Counted from the stretch's first letter, positions 24,040-33,873 are shown. The stretch is 64,000 nt of DNA from Mucilaginibacter_A sp965201005 (GCF_965201005.1 NZ_OZ241747.1:2108001-2172000), one strand, 5' to 3'. Numbers and translations are program-made. The notes: generated by a model not told the origin, from the letters alone.

Positions 24040-25212
24040 ATGAAAACAAAGTATGTAATAGCAAGTGCATTTGCGCTCGCGGTTTCTACAGCTGCCATGG
24101 CGCAGAAATCAGAGTTGGCCAATGCCAAATCAGAGTACGACAAGTTTAGCGTTGTACGTACCGGCAAAATAGCGTCCACCAGTTTAAACTCCGCAAAAGA
24201 AGCTATTGATAAAGCTGCCGCTAATGACAAAACAGCAGCTTTGCCCCAAACATATGCTTTAAAAGCAGCAATCTATGGTTCGCTGGCCGGAGATACCACG
24301 CAGCAATCCAGGGATAATTTAATCACCACTGCGCAGGAAGCTTACAAAAAAGCGGAGGCAGCCGACACAAAAGGGGAAAACAAAAAGCTATTGGAAGACA
24401 CCAAAATTTCTTTGGCAAATTATCAATTGCAAACTGGTGTAAAACAATACCAAAGCGGCAAATACGATCAAGCGTTTGCTTCTTTTGACAATTACCGCCA
24501 GTATTTTCCGGAAGATACAAATGCCATTTTATATACCGGTTTAGCTGCTGCCAATGCCAAAAACAATGATGCGGCCATCAGCAATTATAAAAAGCTGGTA
24601 ACTACCAAATATTCTAAAACAATGGGCGTTTATTCTGATTTGGCTTCCCTGTATCTAATGAAAAAAGATACGGCTTCTGCATTAAAAGTTATGGATGAGG
24701 CAACCAAAAAGTTTCCTAAAAATGCAGATTTAGCCAAGCGTGAAATCGAACTGAACATTCAATCCGGTAACAAAAAAGAAGTTTTACAGAAAATAGAAAC
24801 CGCAATAGCTAATGATCCAAAAAACAAAACCTTGTATTATTATGCAGGCTTAACTTACTCATCTGCAAAGGATTATGTAAAAGCAGGAGAGTATTATCAA
24901 AAAGCTTTAGATATCGACCCTAACTATTACGAAGCTAATCTGAACCAGGGTTTTGTGATCATGAGTCCGGCAATTGATATTTTTAATGCAGCCAATAAAC
25001 TACCGGCCAATAAACAAAAAGAATATACAGCGGCCATTGCAAAATCAAATGCCTTATTTACTAAAGCAGAACCATACATTGTTAAAGCAACGGAAGAAAA
25101 CCCAACTTCTTTGGAAGCTTTAAGTAATTTGAAAACCGTTTATATCGGCAAAAAAGAGGATGCAAAAGCAGCAGCAGTACAAAAGAAAATTGATGCGCTG
25201 ACTAAAAAATAG
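24040..25212 (+). CDS. secreted/periplasmic TPR-repeat protein
   Basis: A 390-residue protein with a clear signal peptide (MKTKYVIASAFALAVSTAAM, cleavage after MAQ) and several TPR units (YNNRQYFP-type and YAGLTYSSAKDYVKAGEYYQ, followed by KALDIDPNYYEANLN). It resembles the preceding protein in organisation, so the two may derive from a duplication, and is probably periplasmic. The function is unknown. It is the end of the gyrA-TPR-TPR unit and is followed by a hairpin. Confidence 0.8.
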   Translation: MKTKYVIASAFALAVSTAAMAQKSELANAKSEYDKFSVVRTGKIASTSLNSAKEAIDKAAANDKTAALPQTYALKAAIYGSLAGDTTQQSRDNLITTAQEAYKKAEAADTKGENKKLLEDTKISLANYQLQTGVKQYQSGKYDQAFASFDNYRQYFPEDTNAILYTGLAAANAKNNDAAISNYKKLVTTKYSKTMGVYSDLASLYLMKKDTASALKVMDEATKKFPKNADLAKREIELNIQSGNKKEVLQKIETAIANDPKNKTLYYYAGLTYSSAKDYVKAGEYYQKALDIDPNYYEANLNQGFVIMSPAIDIFNAANKLPANKQKEYTAAIAKSNALFTKAEPYIVKATEENPTSLEALSNLKTVYIGKKEDAKAAAVQKKIDALTKK

Positions 25213-25231
25213 GCAGCCCAATTTTATACCA

Positions 25232-25268
25232 TAAAAGAAGCATATTTAAAAGATATGCTTCTTTTTTT
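25232..25268 (+). terminator. terminator built from an inverted pair of the dispersed motif
   Basis: A forward motif (25232-25243) and a reverse copy (25255-25266) form a perfect ~13-bp stem AAAAGAAGCATAT / ATATGCTTCTTTT with a short loop and T-run, 20 bases after the second TPR gene. Confidence 0.85.
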
Positions 25269-25684
25269 ATATTAAAGTTTTTCGATAACATTTTGAATTT
25301 ATTTAAAGATCATCAGGATTCTAATGCTTCTTTTATCACCTAAAATTTGGTGGTTTTGGTTGAAGCTTTTTAAAAAACAATTACAAAACAAAAATTACCT
25401 GCCTAAAAGAAGTATCGTAAATTTCCAAAAGTAGTTTAATCATTATTTAGGTTTTTATAACAATTATTTTGAAAATTTATGTGGTAAAAGAAGCATCGGA
25501 AATTACTACTTAACATAATATTAATTATAAGACATTTAATTTTTATAATACATTGGTTATAAACTTTTATTAAGATATAGATTTTATCTATTTAAAATAG
25601 ATAATCCCAATTAACATTAATTTATAAAATGTAAATATTGACATTTCATAACCTTAAATTCGCTGTTATTAAAAATTACAAACT
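25269..25684. other. gene-free stretch ahead of katA with three motif copies
   Basis: No ORF of note. Dispersed motif copies are at 25324-25335 (reverse), 25404-25415 and 25485-25496 (forward). The remainder is very AT-rich and contains the candidate katA operator. Two of the copies form a wide inverted pair. Confidence 0.6.
25577..25609. promoter_or_regulatory. candidate peroxide-response operator upstream of katA
   Basis: ATAG-N7-CTAT at 25577-25591 matches one OxyR half-site pair, followed after 5 bases by ATAG. The stretch 25585-25606 is also a near-perfect palindrome (TTATCTATTT / AAATAGATAA). OxyR controls catalase in Bacteroides. The spacing to the third ATAG is 5 rather than the canonical 7, so this is tentative. 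Confidence 0.3.
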
Positions 25685-27295
25685 ATGATTGATCAGCAAA
25701 AAAATTCGGCTGTCGAACCCGGCACAAACGAACCCTCCGGCGACAATATTTTAACAACCAGGCAAGGCCATCCGGTTTATGATAACCAGAACCTGCGTAC
25801 AGTTGGAAACCGAGGACCGGCAACTTTAGAAAACTACCATTTTTTAGAAAAACTTTCCCATTTTGATCGCGAACGGGTTCCTGAACGTGTAGTTCATGCA
25901 CGTGGTGCCGGTGCTCATGGTGTATTTGAAGCTTACGGAACAGTTGGCAATGAGCCGGCATCCAATTATACCCGCGCTAAGTTTTTGCAGGAAAATGGTA
26001 AGGAAACACCGCTTTTTGTACGTTTTTCTACCGTAATTCATGGCGGAAATTCTCCTGAAACACTGCGCGACCCTCGTGGTTTTGCCGTAAAAATGTATAC
26101 TGAAGACGGGAATTGGGACTTGGTAGGAAACAATTTGAAAGTGTTTTTTATCCGTGATTCTATGAAATTCCCGGATTTGGTCCATGCATTTAAACCAGAC
26201 CCGATGACCAACCGTCAGGATGGCGAGCGTATTTTTGATTTTATCAGCAATACACCTGAGGCGATGCAAATGATCACTTTCCTGTTTTCTCCCTGGGGCA
26301 TCCCGGCAAACTACCGCCAGATGCAGGGTTCTGGCGTTAATACTTACAAATGGGTCAACGCTGATGGAAAAGCTGTTTTGATAAAATATCATTGGGAGCC
26401 GCTGCAAGGCATTAGAAACCTAACACAGGAAATGGCGGAAGAAATCCAGGGTAAAAACTTTAATCATGCTACCCAGGATTTATTTGATGCGATTGAGAAA
26501 GGCGATTTTCCTCAATGGGAATTATTTGTTCAGATTTTGAGCGATGATGAGCACCCGGAACTCGATTTTGATCCTTTAGATGATACCAAAATCTGGCCAA
26601 AAGAGCAATTTCCATGGCTTCCGGTCGGTAAAATGACGTTGAACAGCAACCCGGTAAATTATTTTGCTGAGGTAGAACAGGTAGCTTTTGGTACAGGCGT
26701 TTTGGTTGATGGTTTGGATTTCTCTGATGACAAAATGTTGCAGGGACGCACTTTTTCTTACTCCGATACACAACGTTATCGCGTAGGCACCAATTATCTG
26801 CAATTACCGATAAATTCCCCTCGAAAAAAAGCAGTTACCAACCAGCGCGATGGACAAATGGCTTATAATCAGGATTTAACAGCGGGCATAAATCCACATG
26901 TTAACTACGAACCTTCAACTTTACAAGGAATAAAAGAAGCACCAAAAACCGGTAAAGATTATACACCAATGTACAATGCCGCTTTGGTAAGAGAGAAGAT
27001 CAGCCGACAAAACAATTTCGCACAGGCGGGAGATACTTACCGGAATTTTGAAGATTGGGAGCGAAATGATTTAATCAATAACTTGGTCAGCACGCTTGCA
27101 CCAACGCAGCAACACATTCAGGATAAGATGGTTGAGTTGTTTACGCAGTGCGATGCAGATTATGGCAAACGCGTTTTAGAAGGTTTGGCGCAATTTAAAG
27201 CGATGAAAAACTCAGGTGATAGTAACGGTAATTCCCACAACAATCAGGCTGTACAGGAAGCCATAGAAGAATCTATGGAAGCAAAAGCGTATTAA
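25685..27295 (+). CDS. katA: catalase (haem, small-subunit clade)
   Basis: A 536-residue monofunctional haem catalase that dismutates hydrogen peroxide. The distal His lies in RVVHARGAGAHGVFEAYG (His71), the Asn in LVGNNLKVFFIRDSMKFPD, and the proximal haem Tyr in GRTFSYSDTQRYRVGTNY. Length and the N-terminal TTRQGHPVYDNQN are those of small-subunit catalases. It has its own terminator; an ankyrin gene follows, a pairing also seen in Pseudomonas. A near copy of the motif (TAAAAGAAGCAC) lies at 26931-26942. Confidence 0.96.
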   Translation: MIDQQKNSAVEPGTNEPSGDNILTTRQGHPVYDNQNLRTVGNRGPATLENYHFLEKLSHFDRERVPERVVHARGAGAHGVFEAYGTVGNEPASNYTRAKFLQENGKETPLFVRFSTVIHGGNSPETLRDPRGFAVKMYTEDGNWDLVGNNLKVFFIRDSMKFPDLVHAFKPDPMTNRQDGERIFDFISNTPEAMQMITFLFSPWGIPANYRQMQGSGVNTYKWVNADGKAVLIKYHWEPLQGIRNLTQEMAEEIQGKNFNHATQDLFDAIEKGDFPQWELFVQILSDDEHPELDFDPLDDTKIWPKEQFPWLPVGKMTLNSNPVNYFAEVEQVAFGTGVLVDGLDFSDDKMLQGRTFSYSDTQRYRVGTNYLQLPINSPRKKAVTNQRDGQMAYNQDLTAGINPHVNYEPSTLQGIKEAPKTGKDYTPMYNAALVREKISRQNNFAQAGDTYRNFEDWERNDLINNLVSTLAPTQQHIQDKMVELFTQCDADYGKRVLEGLAQFKAMKNSGDSNGNSHNNQAVQEAIEESMEAKAY

Positions 27296-27314
27296 GCATT
27301 TGTTTTTTAATTTT

Positions 27315-27353
27315 AAGAACTGTTTTTATTAAGGTAAAAACAGTTCTTTTTTT
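27315..27353 (+). terminator. katA terminator
   Basis: A perfect 14-bp stem AAGAACTGTTTTTA / TAAAAACAGTTCTT with loop TTAAGG and a T-run. Both arms are near matches to the ACAG form of the dispersed motif. Confidence 0.9.
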
Positions 27354-27386
27354 ATAAGCTATTCTCTTTCCTATCGTTTTTAAATT

Positions 27387-27860
27387 ATGGACAACAATTA
27401 TCAACTCATTAATGCGGCCCGTATGGGTGATTTGGCACAAATAAACTCATTATTGAAGCAAAATGCGGAAATCAACTTTCAGGATGATAAAGGTTACACG
27501 CCCCTGATCATTGCCTGTTATAATGAACAGTTGGAAGCCGCCAAAATTTTAATTGCGGCCGGTGCCAATGTTGATGCGCAGGATTTTGGCGGAAACACGG
27601 CCTTAATGGGCGTTTGTTTCAAAGGTTATCCCGAAATTGCCGAATTATTGATTGCCAATGGTGCAAACCTGGATTTACAACATGGCAACGGCGGCACTGC
27701 TTTAATGTTTGCCACAATGTTTGGCCGAAATAAATTGGTAAAAATAATGCTGGACCATGGTGCCGATTTAACTATTCTGGAAAACCGCGGTTTATCGGCG
27801 GCAGATTTGGCTGTGCAGCAAGGCAATGTAGAAGCTTTGGAAATTATGGAAAAATACTGA
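27387..27860 (+). CDS. ankyrin-repeat protein
   Basis: A 157-residue protein made almost entirely of four ankyrin repeats (e.g. DDKGYTPLIIACYNEQLEAA, FGGNTALMGVCFKGYPEIAE, NGGTALMFATMFGRNKLVKI), without signal peptide, so cytoplasmic. It lies 91 bases after katA. In Pseudomonas aeruginosa AnkB sits next to KatB and is needed for full catalase activity; a similar partnership is possible here, though AnkB is periplasmic and this protein has no export signal. Confidence 0.9.
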   Translation: MDNNYQLINAARMGDLAQINSLLKQNAEINFQDDKGYTPLIIACYNEQLEAAKILIAAGANVDAQDFGGNTALMGVCFKGYPEIAELLIANGANLDLQHGNGGTALMFATMFGRNKLVKIMLDHGADLTILENRGLSAADLAVQQGNVEALEIMEKY

Positions 27861-27880
27861 TCTGCCAAATTTACCCTTAT

Positions 27881-27917
27881 AAAAGAAGCATCCGTTTAAA
27901 TAGCGGATGCTTCTTTT
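27881..27917. terminator. bidirectional terminator from an inverted motif pair
   Basis: A perfect 14-bp stem AAAAGAAGCATCCG / CGGATGCTTCTTTT (forward motif 27880-27891, reverse 27907-27918) between the convergent ankyrin and uxuA genes. A further reverse copy lies at 27956-27967. Confidence 0.8.
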
Positions 27918-27997
27918 ACCATACTTTTTTTGGTGAAAACTTAATAAAATAGCTAATGCTTCTTTTATCATACTTTTTTTGCTGAAAATTTAACAGT

Positions 27998-29185
27998 TTA
28001 AATGCTCCGCTTAATGCCGAGTTCTAAACCGCGCAACTCCGCCAAACCTTTCATTCTGCCCGAAACAGAATAGCCAGGATAAGTATTGTAGTTAAAATCA
28101 TCCAGGATTTTATGCCCATGGTCCGGCCGCATCGGGATGGCAACATCTTCCCGCCCATTGCTTTCCCGTTTTCGCTGTTCTAAAATGATGGCTTTCATCA
28201 CCGCAAACATATCCGTACTTCCGCCCAAATGATCGGCTTCATAAAAACTGCCATCAGCTTCGCGCTGCACATTCCGCAAGTGTAAAAAATGAATATGCGC
28301 ACCTAAACGTTCAATCATTCCGGGCAGATCATTATCGCCGCGCGCACCTAAAGAACCCGTACAAAAAGTTAAACCATTGCTTGGCGAAGGCGCGGCATCA
28401 ATCAAAAACTTTAAATCCTGTTCGGTAGAGACCACGCGCGGCAAACCCAGAATCGGGAACGGCGGGTCATCCGGATGGATACACATTTTTACGCCTGCTG
28501 CTTCTGCGTCCGGCATAATCGCCTGCAAAAAATAAGCAAGGTTTTCCCTTAAAGCATTTGCGTCTGTTTGCGCATATTTTTGCAGATGTCCGCGAAATTC
28601 ATCAATGGTATAAACGTCTGTGGTCCCGGGCAAACCGGCCATAACATTGTTGATCAATTGTGTTTTTTCATCGGCATTTAAACCGTCTAAATAAGTTTTT
28701 GCCGCTTGCTGTTGTTCCACAGAAAACTCCTTTTCGGCCCCTTCCCTTTCTAAAATATACAAATCAAATGCGGCAACGGCCGGTGCATGATAACGCAAAG
28801 CCGAAGCTTGGTTTGGCAACCGGAAATCCAGATTGGTACGCGTCCAGTCAAGCACAGGCATGAAATTATAGCAAACCGTTTTTATGTTTTCTGCAGAAAG
28901 GTTTTTTAGCGAAACAATATATTTTTCGATATATTGATCCCGTTCTGCAGAAGCTGTTTTGATACTTTCGTGGATATTTACGCTTTCCACCACGCTCCAG
29001 CACAGCCCGGCATCTTCAATTATTTTTTTTCTCTGGCTGATTTCTTCGCGGCCCCACTCCTCGCCGGCTTTTATGTGATGCAAAGCATTCACAATTCCTG
29101 TTACTCCGGTTTGGCGTATGGCAGCCAGACTTACGGGATCATTTGGCCCGAACCAGCGAAAAGTTTGTTCTAAATTGGCAATCAT
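27998..29185 (-). CDS. uxuA: mannonate dehydratase
   Basis: A 395-residue TIM-barrel enzyme that dehydrates D-mannonate to 2-keto-3-deoxygluconate in glucuronate catabolism. UxuA signatures are EQTFRWFGPNDPVSLAAIRQTG, GIVNALHHIKAGEEW, CWSVVESVNIHE, MCIHPDDPPFPILGLPRVVS and IPMRPDHGHKILDD, which carry the metal-binding His and Cys residues. It is convergent with the ankyrin gene. No other glucuronate gene is adjacent in the window. Confidence 0.95.
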   Translation of the reverse strand: MIANLEQTFRWFGPNDPVSLAAIRQTGVTGIVNALHHIKAGEEWGREEISQRKKIIEDAGLCWSVVESVNIHESIKTASAERDQYIEKYIVSLKNLSAENIKTVCYNFMPVLDWTRTNLDFRLPNQASALRYHAPAVAAFDLYILEREGAEKEFSVEQQQAAKTYLDGLNADEKTQLINNVMAGLPGTTDVYTIDEFRGHLQKYAQTDANALRENLAYFLQAIMPDAEAAGVKMCIHPDDPPFPILGLPRVVSTEQDLKFLIDAAPSPSNGLTFCTGSLGARGDNDLPGMIERLGAHIHFLHLRNVQREADGSFYEADHLGGSTDMFAVMKAIILEQRKRESNGREDVAIPMRPDHGHKILDDFNYNTYPGYSVSGRMKGLAELRGLELGIKRSI

Positions 29186-29279
29186 AACAAAAATGATTTA
29201 TTTCAGCATAATTACCACAATTTTTTGACCGGTAAAAACAGTATTTCATTTTCTCTGAGTTGAAATCCGGGCAACAACT

Positions 29280-30029
29280 TCACTCCTGCTCCCTGATCAT
29301 TTTTAAAAATCCGTCGCGGTAAGTTTCGCCAATCGGGATCGGTTGTTCACCGATGTAAACCTGGTTGCCGTCCACCATCCTGATCTTATCCACAGAAATA
29401 ATATACGATTTGTGCACGCGGTAAAAAGGCGGCTGTGGCAGCTGCGTTTCCAGGTCACGCAGCGTTTGATAAGTAACCATGCGCTGCCCGGAAGTAAACA
29501 ATGAAACATAGTTTTTCAAACCTTCAATATACAAAATATCATCGTAGTTTACTTTTAGAAACTTGTTTTTGCTTTCGCCTTTAATAAACATATAATCATT
29601 TGCCGAGCTGTTTTGCACAATTGGGTTTTCCTGGTTTGGAATAGATGGAATTGCATCCGATGCTGTTTTTACCGGCATAATTTGAGTGTGTGCTTTGTTA
29701 GCCGCTTTCAAAAACCGGTCGAATGCAATCGGTTTCAGCAGATAATCGATTACATCATGTTCGTAGCCGTCCAGCGCGTATTCCGGATAAGCGGTTGTCA
29801 GAATTACTTTGCATTTGCTGCCACACAATTTCAGGAACTGGATCCCGGTCAAATCCGGCATTTGGATATCCAAAAAAACCAGGTCGATATCGCCTTGCTG
29901 CACTTTCGTCAAAGCTTCGATTGCACTTGTTGTGGTTCCGACCAATTCTAAAAACGGGATTTTGCCAATGTAATCAGCAATAATTTTTGTGGCGTAAGCT
30001 TCATCATCAACGGCAAGGCAACGGATCAT
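29280..30029 (-). CDS. LytTR-family response regulator
   Basis: A 249-residue regulator. The receiver domain (residues 1-115) has VDDEAYA, the phospho-acceptor Asp54 in LVFLDIQMPDLTG and the KPI loop (LLKPIAFDRFLKA). A LytTR DNA-binding domain occupies about residues 145-249 (DILYIEGLKNYVSLFTSGQ, FYRVHKSYIISVDKI). It pairs with the sensor kinase encoded 69 bases upstream on the same strand. One motif copy (29660-29671) encodes part of the linker between domains. Targets are unknown; the divergent outer-membrane protein gene is a candidate. Confidence 0.92.
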   Translation of the reverse strand: MIRCLAVDDEAYATKIIADYIGKIPFLELVGTTTSAIEALTKVQQGDIDLVFLDIQMPDLTGIQFLKLCGSKCKVILTTAYPEYALDGYEHDVIDYLLKPIAFDRFLKAANKAHTQIMPVKTASDAIPSIPNQENPIVQNSSANDYMFIKGESKNKFLKVNYDDILYIEGLKNYVSLFTSGQRMVTYQTLRDLETQLPQPPFYRVHKSYIISVDKIRMVDGNQVYIGEQPIPIGETYRDGFLKMIREQE

Positions 30030-30097
30030 TATTTGAGTTGTGAGTTATACATTATAAGTTTAGTTGCAAGGTATAAAGTTTAGCCGAAATCAGATCG

Positions 30098-31108
30098 CTA
30101 AATGCTGATAACCAACGACGCTTTATAAGTTTGCCCGTTTTCCGAAACCAATAATTCGCTTTTGTTTGGATAAATCAGTTCTAATCTTCTGCGGATGTTA
30201 ACCAAACCAACGCCGGTAGAAGGATCTTTCTGACTTTGGTTGATTTTATTGCTCACCGAAAAATCCAGCCGGTCGCCGGTAACTTTCAGGTTGATGCGGA
30301 TGGGCCGTTGCGGATCGTTCACTACGCCGTGTTTAAATGCATTTTCTACAAACGGGATTAATAACAATGCGGCAACACGTTTCCCGGCAATGTCTCCATC
30401 GGCTTTAAAATCAACATAAAAACCTTCTTCAAAACGCAGTTGATAAATGCTGATATAGTTTTCAATATAATCTACTTCTTTCTGCAAATCCACCGTTCCG
30501 TCTGCACTGGCACTTTCCGTCAGCATGTAACGCATCATATTGGAAAGCTTGATCACGGCATCGGCCAGTTTATCAGAAACCGGATACGCCAGCGAATAAA
30601 TATAATTGAGTGTATTATACAAAAAATGCGGGTTGATCTGGGTTTTCAAAAAAGCGAGTTCAGCCCGGGTTTTTTCTTCGCGGAGGGATTTATTTTCCTG
30701 TTCTTTTCGCAAAGCATTAAAACTGCTGTAAACGGCCATGCTTAGCACCAGTCCAGATGTTCCATAATACAGATTGTCAACAATATATGACTTTGCAGTA
30801 TAACCATAATAATTATGGATATGAAAGATTTTGAACAGTACAACTTCTTCTAAAAGATACCTGGCAGCAATAAAAAATATAATCCCAAATAGAATCCCAC
30901 CGATAAGTTGCGGAAGTTTATTCCTTTTTAAAAAATGCGGATATATCCAAAGATAAAAAATATAAAATTCTACAATTTTAACGGTCTGGAAAGAATAAGT
31001 AAACAGTTGACTACCGAAAGGACGAGGTTCAATCCAGAAACCAACGACAATATATAGCAGGTAAACCATCCAGCCGCCAATATGATAATAGATTTCTTTT
31101 TTCTTCAT
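30098..31108 (-). CDS. LytS/YehU-type sensor histidine kinase
   Basis: A 336-residue membrane kinase. About four N-terminal membrane segments (residues 7-140) are followed by the His_kinase domain with phospho-His motif LKTQINPHFLYNTLNYIYSL and an ATPase domain with PFVENAFKHGV (N box) and STGVGLVNIRRRLELIY (G box). I choose ATG 31108 (MKKKEIYYHIGG). It is transcribed with the LytTR regulator and is divergent from the outer-membrane protein gene. Confidence 0.92.
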   Translation of the reverse strand: MKKKEIYYHIGGWMVYLLYIVVGFWIEPRPFGSQLFTYSFQTVKIVEFYIFYLWIYPHFLKRNKLPQLIGGILFGIIFFIAARYLLEEVVLFKIFHIHNYYGYTAKSYIVDNLYYGTSGLVLSMAVYSSFNALRKEQENKSLREEKTRAELAFLKTQINPHFLYNTLNYIYSLAYPVSDKLADAVIKLSNMMRYMLTESASADGTVDLQKEVDYIENYISIYQLRFEEGFYVDFKADGDIAGKRVAALLLIPFVENAFKHGVVNDPQRPIRINLKVTGDRLDFSVSNKINQSQKDPSTGVGLVNIRRRLELIYPNKSELLVSENGQTYKASLVISI

Positions 31109-31312
31109 TATGGAATAAAAGTAAACCAAAACGGTACTTCAGACTAAAAATTTATCCCAACACCTTGTTTTTTTATGCGAACCGGCAAAACCGGTACAAT
31201 GCTTCTTTTATCAACCTTTTTTGGTGTTGGGATAATATTGCGGGGCTTTGGTATCAATTTATTTCAGGCGGATTTTGGTTATGGCACTTTTGAGGCATCA
31301 ACCCAAACGAAC

Positions 31313-33706
31313 ATGAAAACGCTTTGCACTTTTTTACTTTTACTGATCTGCGGAATTGCTTTTGCCCAAAACGGAACGATCTCCGGCAAAATCCTTGATC
31401 AAAAACAACAACCTTTAACCGGAGCATCTGTGCTGCTGCTGCAACTGCCGGATTCTGCCACAATTAACGGTCAGTCAACGGACTTGAACGGTGATTTCCA
31501 TTTTAAAAATAGTAAACACGGAAAGTATATAGTAAAAATAGTAATGATTAGTTTTATTACTATTTACAAAAGCTTTGAATTTTCGGGATCAGATTTAACC
31601 TTGCCGCCTTTTATCATGGTTGAGAAAAAAAATACGCTAAAAGAAGTAACCATTTCATCAAACATACCGCAGCTAGAGCAAAAAAGCGACCGGCTGGTGG
31701 TAAATATAGAAAAACTAAACACCACCGGCGACAATGCTTTAGAGGTTTTGAAGAAAGCACCTGGCGTCCGTTTGGATAAAGACGACAATATTTTATACCG
31801 AAATAATGGCGGTGTGGTGGTGCTGATTGATGGCCGCCGTACGTACATGAGCGGTGCCGAACTGAGCAATTACCTCAAAAACATGCCCGGAAATGCGCTA
31901 AGCAAAATAGAACTGATCCCGAACCCGCCGGGAAATTATGATGCAGAAGGAACGGCCGGGATGATCAATATCATTTTAAAACACAATAAACTGCAAGGTT
32001 ACAGCGGTAGCGCCAACGCAAATTTGGGTTACGGCAAATACGGAAAAGCTTACGGCGGATTTAATTTCAATTATAATTCGGGCAAATTCAGTTTTTTTGC
32101 ACGTTCAAATACCGGATATTACAGTTCGTACAACAAGCTGACTTTAAGTCGACAGATTGGTACTGATTTATACAATCAATATAATTTATGGCGGCCAAAA
32201 ACCCTTGCAACGGGTTACACCATCGGCACCGATTTTTATGCCGGTAAAAAAAGCACGTTTGGTGTAATGTTTAAAGGTTACAACAACCCTACCGATGCGC
32301 AATTTACCAGTATGAGCAACACGCTGAACAATTTGGGCGAGCAAACCGCTATTGTAACCAGCCTTAATCCGCAGAAAACTTATACCGGAACTTACAGTAT
32401 CAACTTAAATTATAGTTTATCTTTGGACACAACCGGTCAAAAATTGAGTTTTGATGCCGATTATGTGCACAGTGCATCAACCAATAATGAAAATTATACC
32501 AATACTTATTTTAATGGAAATGGTAACATAATTGGTAATTCGATAGATTTAAGAAGTACGGCACCAATTTATTACAACATTAAATCTATCAAAGCAGATT
32601 ACGTTTTGCCGCTCAAAAATAAGTTTCAGTTTGAAGCCGGTGTAAAAAGCAGTTTGGTAAATACGCACGCCGTTATCGCTTTTGATTCGTTAAAAGCAGC
32701 TGGTTATATCCTCGATCCAAAGCGCAGCAATGATTTTGTTTATGAGGAAAATATCAATGCGGCTTATGCCACACTGAACAAAACTTTCAGCCCAAAACTG
32801 GATGTAAAAGCCAGTTTACGTGCCGAGCAAACGGTTTCTACCGCAAATTCACTTTCTCGAAATGAGGTTGTAAAACGCAATTATTTACAGTTTTTCCCGA
32901 GTGCGTTTATCACTTATAAAGTTAATGCGGATAACCAGTTAAATGCTTCTTTTAGCAGGAGAATTAGCAGGCCGGGTTATAGTTCGTTAAATTCTGCCAT
33001 CCGATATACTGATCCGTACACGGCAATCCAAGGCAATCCGTATCTGCAACCCTCAATCTCACAGAGTTATGTGTTAAATTACACGTATAAAAGCTTTCAG
33101 ATTTTAAGTCTGAGTTATTTAAAAGTTAATGGCGATCAAAGTTCTGTTATCAACCAGAATGATCAAACCAAAGAAAGCATCACCACTTACCAAAACCTCG
33201 GCAGCGCGCAATCTTTTTTAGCAACTTCTGCCGGTACTTTCAACATCAAAAAATGGTGGAATGTTAATTATCAGCTGGCTGCTTCTTTTGATAAGGTAAA
33301 TACGGTGGTTGGTGCAAACCCGTACAGCAGCAGCCGTTTGGCCTGGAGCGTAAGCGGCGATAACACTTTTTATCTCCCAAAAAGCTTTAAAATTCAGTTA
33401 ACCGGAGAATATGATTCACCTTCTATTAATGGTTTGGCGCGGGTTTTATCATCTTCTCAAATTGATGCCGGTATTACCAAAACCATGCTGGAGAAAAAAT
33501 TAAATGTGAGTTTTAAAGTAAGAGATATATTTTTTCAGAGCCGTTACCGCAGCATTTTGCAATATAACAACGTAAATACCCGCTGGAATAATGAATACGA
33601 AAGTCGCCGTTTTACTTTGGGATTAACTTATAATTTTGGAAATACCAAGCTAAAAACAGCACGCAACCGCCAAAACGGAAGTAAAGAAGAAGAAGGTAGA
33701 ATGTAG
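31313..33706 (+). CDS. outer-membrane beta-barrel protein with CarboxypepD-like domain
   Basis: A 797-residue protein with a signal peptide (MKTLCTFLLLLICGIAFAQ), a carboxypeptidase-D-like regulatory domain (NGTISGKILDQKQQPLTGAS), a plug-like region (DNALEVLKKAPGVRLDKDDN, GGVVVLIDGRRTYM, then IELIPNPPGNYDAEGTAGMI) and a C-terminal beta-barrel rich in aromatic alternating strands, ending RFTLGLTYNFGN. This is the OMP_b-brl_3 type related to TonB-dependent receptors, but it has no SusD partner. A longer frame from 31175 contains the dispersed motif (31199-31210) and is not used. Divergent from the LytS/LytTR pair. Another motif copy is at 32943-32954. Confidence 0.88.
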   Translation: MKTLCTFLLLLICGIAFAQNGTISGKILDQKQQPLTGASVLLLQLPDSATINGQSTDLNGDFHFKNSKHGKYIVKIVMISFITIYKSFEFSGSDLTLPPFIMVEKKNTLKEVTISSNIPQLEQKSDRLVVNIEKLNTTGDNALEVLKKAPGVRLDKDDNILYRNNGGVVVLIDGRRTYMSGAELSNYLKNMPGNALSKIELIPNPPGNYDAEGTAGMINIILKHNKLQGYSGSANANLGYGKYGKAYGGFNFNYNSGKFSFFARSNTGYYSSYNKLTLSRQIGTDLYNQYNLWRPKTLATGYTIGTDFYAGKKSTFGVMFKGYNNPTDAQFTSMSNTLNNLGEQTAIVTSLNPQKTYTGTYSINLNYSLSLDTTGQKLSFDADYVHSASTNNENYTNTYFNGNGNIIGNSIDLRSTAPIYYNIKSIKADYVLPLKNKFQFEAGVKSSLVNTHAVIAFDSLKAAGYILDPKRSNDFVYEENINAAYATLNKTFSPKLDVKASLRAEQTVSTANSLSRNEVVKRNYLQFFPSAFITYKVNADNQLNASFSRRISRPGYSSLNSAIRYTDPYTAIQGNPYLQPSISQSYVLNYTYKSFQILSLSYLKVNGDQSSVINQNDQTKESITTYQNLGSAQSFLATSAGTFNIKKWWNVNYQLAASFDKVNTVVGANPYSSSRLAWSVSGDNTFYLPKSFKIQLTGEYDSPSINGLARVLSSSQIDAGITKTMLEKKLNVSFKVRDIFFQSRYRSILQYNNVNTRWNNEYESRRFTLGLTYNFGNTKLKTARNRQNGSKEEEGRM

Positions 33707-33844
33707 ATTAATTTTAAATTGAAAGAAAATTTTCTTTAGTATTTGTTTTTGCTGAAGAAAGTTTTTGACAACCAACAAATGCTGCCATACTGTTTTTATC
33801 GATATAATTTTGTTGTTCATCCGCAGAAAAAATACGAAAACATG

Positions 33845-33852
33845 TATCTTTG
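33845..33852 (+). promoter_or_regulatory. -7 box of tRNA-Leu
   Basis: TATCTTTG matches TAnnTTTG, 21 bases before the mature 5' end of tRNA-Leu. A second match, TAATTTTG, is at 33805-33812. Confidence 0.5.
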
Positions 33853-33873
33853 GCTTCAGCTTTTTTAAAAAAA

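Noticed and set aside
31175..31312. A 46-residue N-terminal extension of the outer-membrane protein.
   Set aside because: A clear signal peptide starts at 31313, and the extension is made of promoter-region DNA with a motif copy.
33714..33740. Palindrome GAAAGAAAATTTTCTTTAG after the outer-membrane protein gene, as a terminator.
   Set aside because: The stem is all A-T with no T-run on the plus strand; too weak to call.
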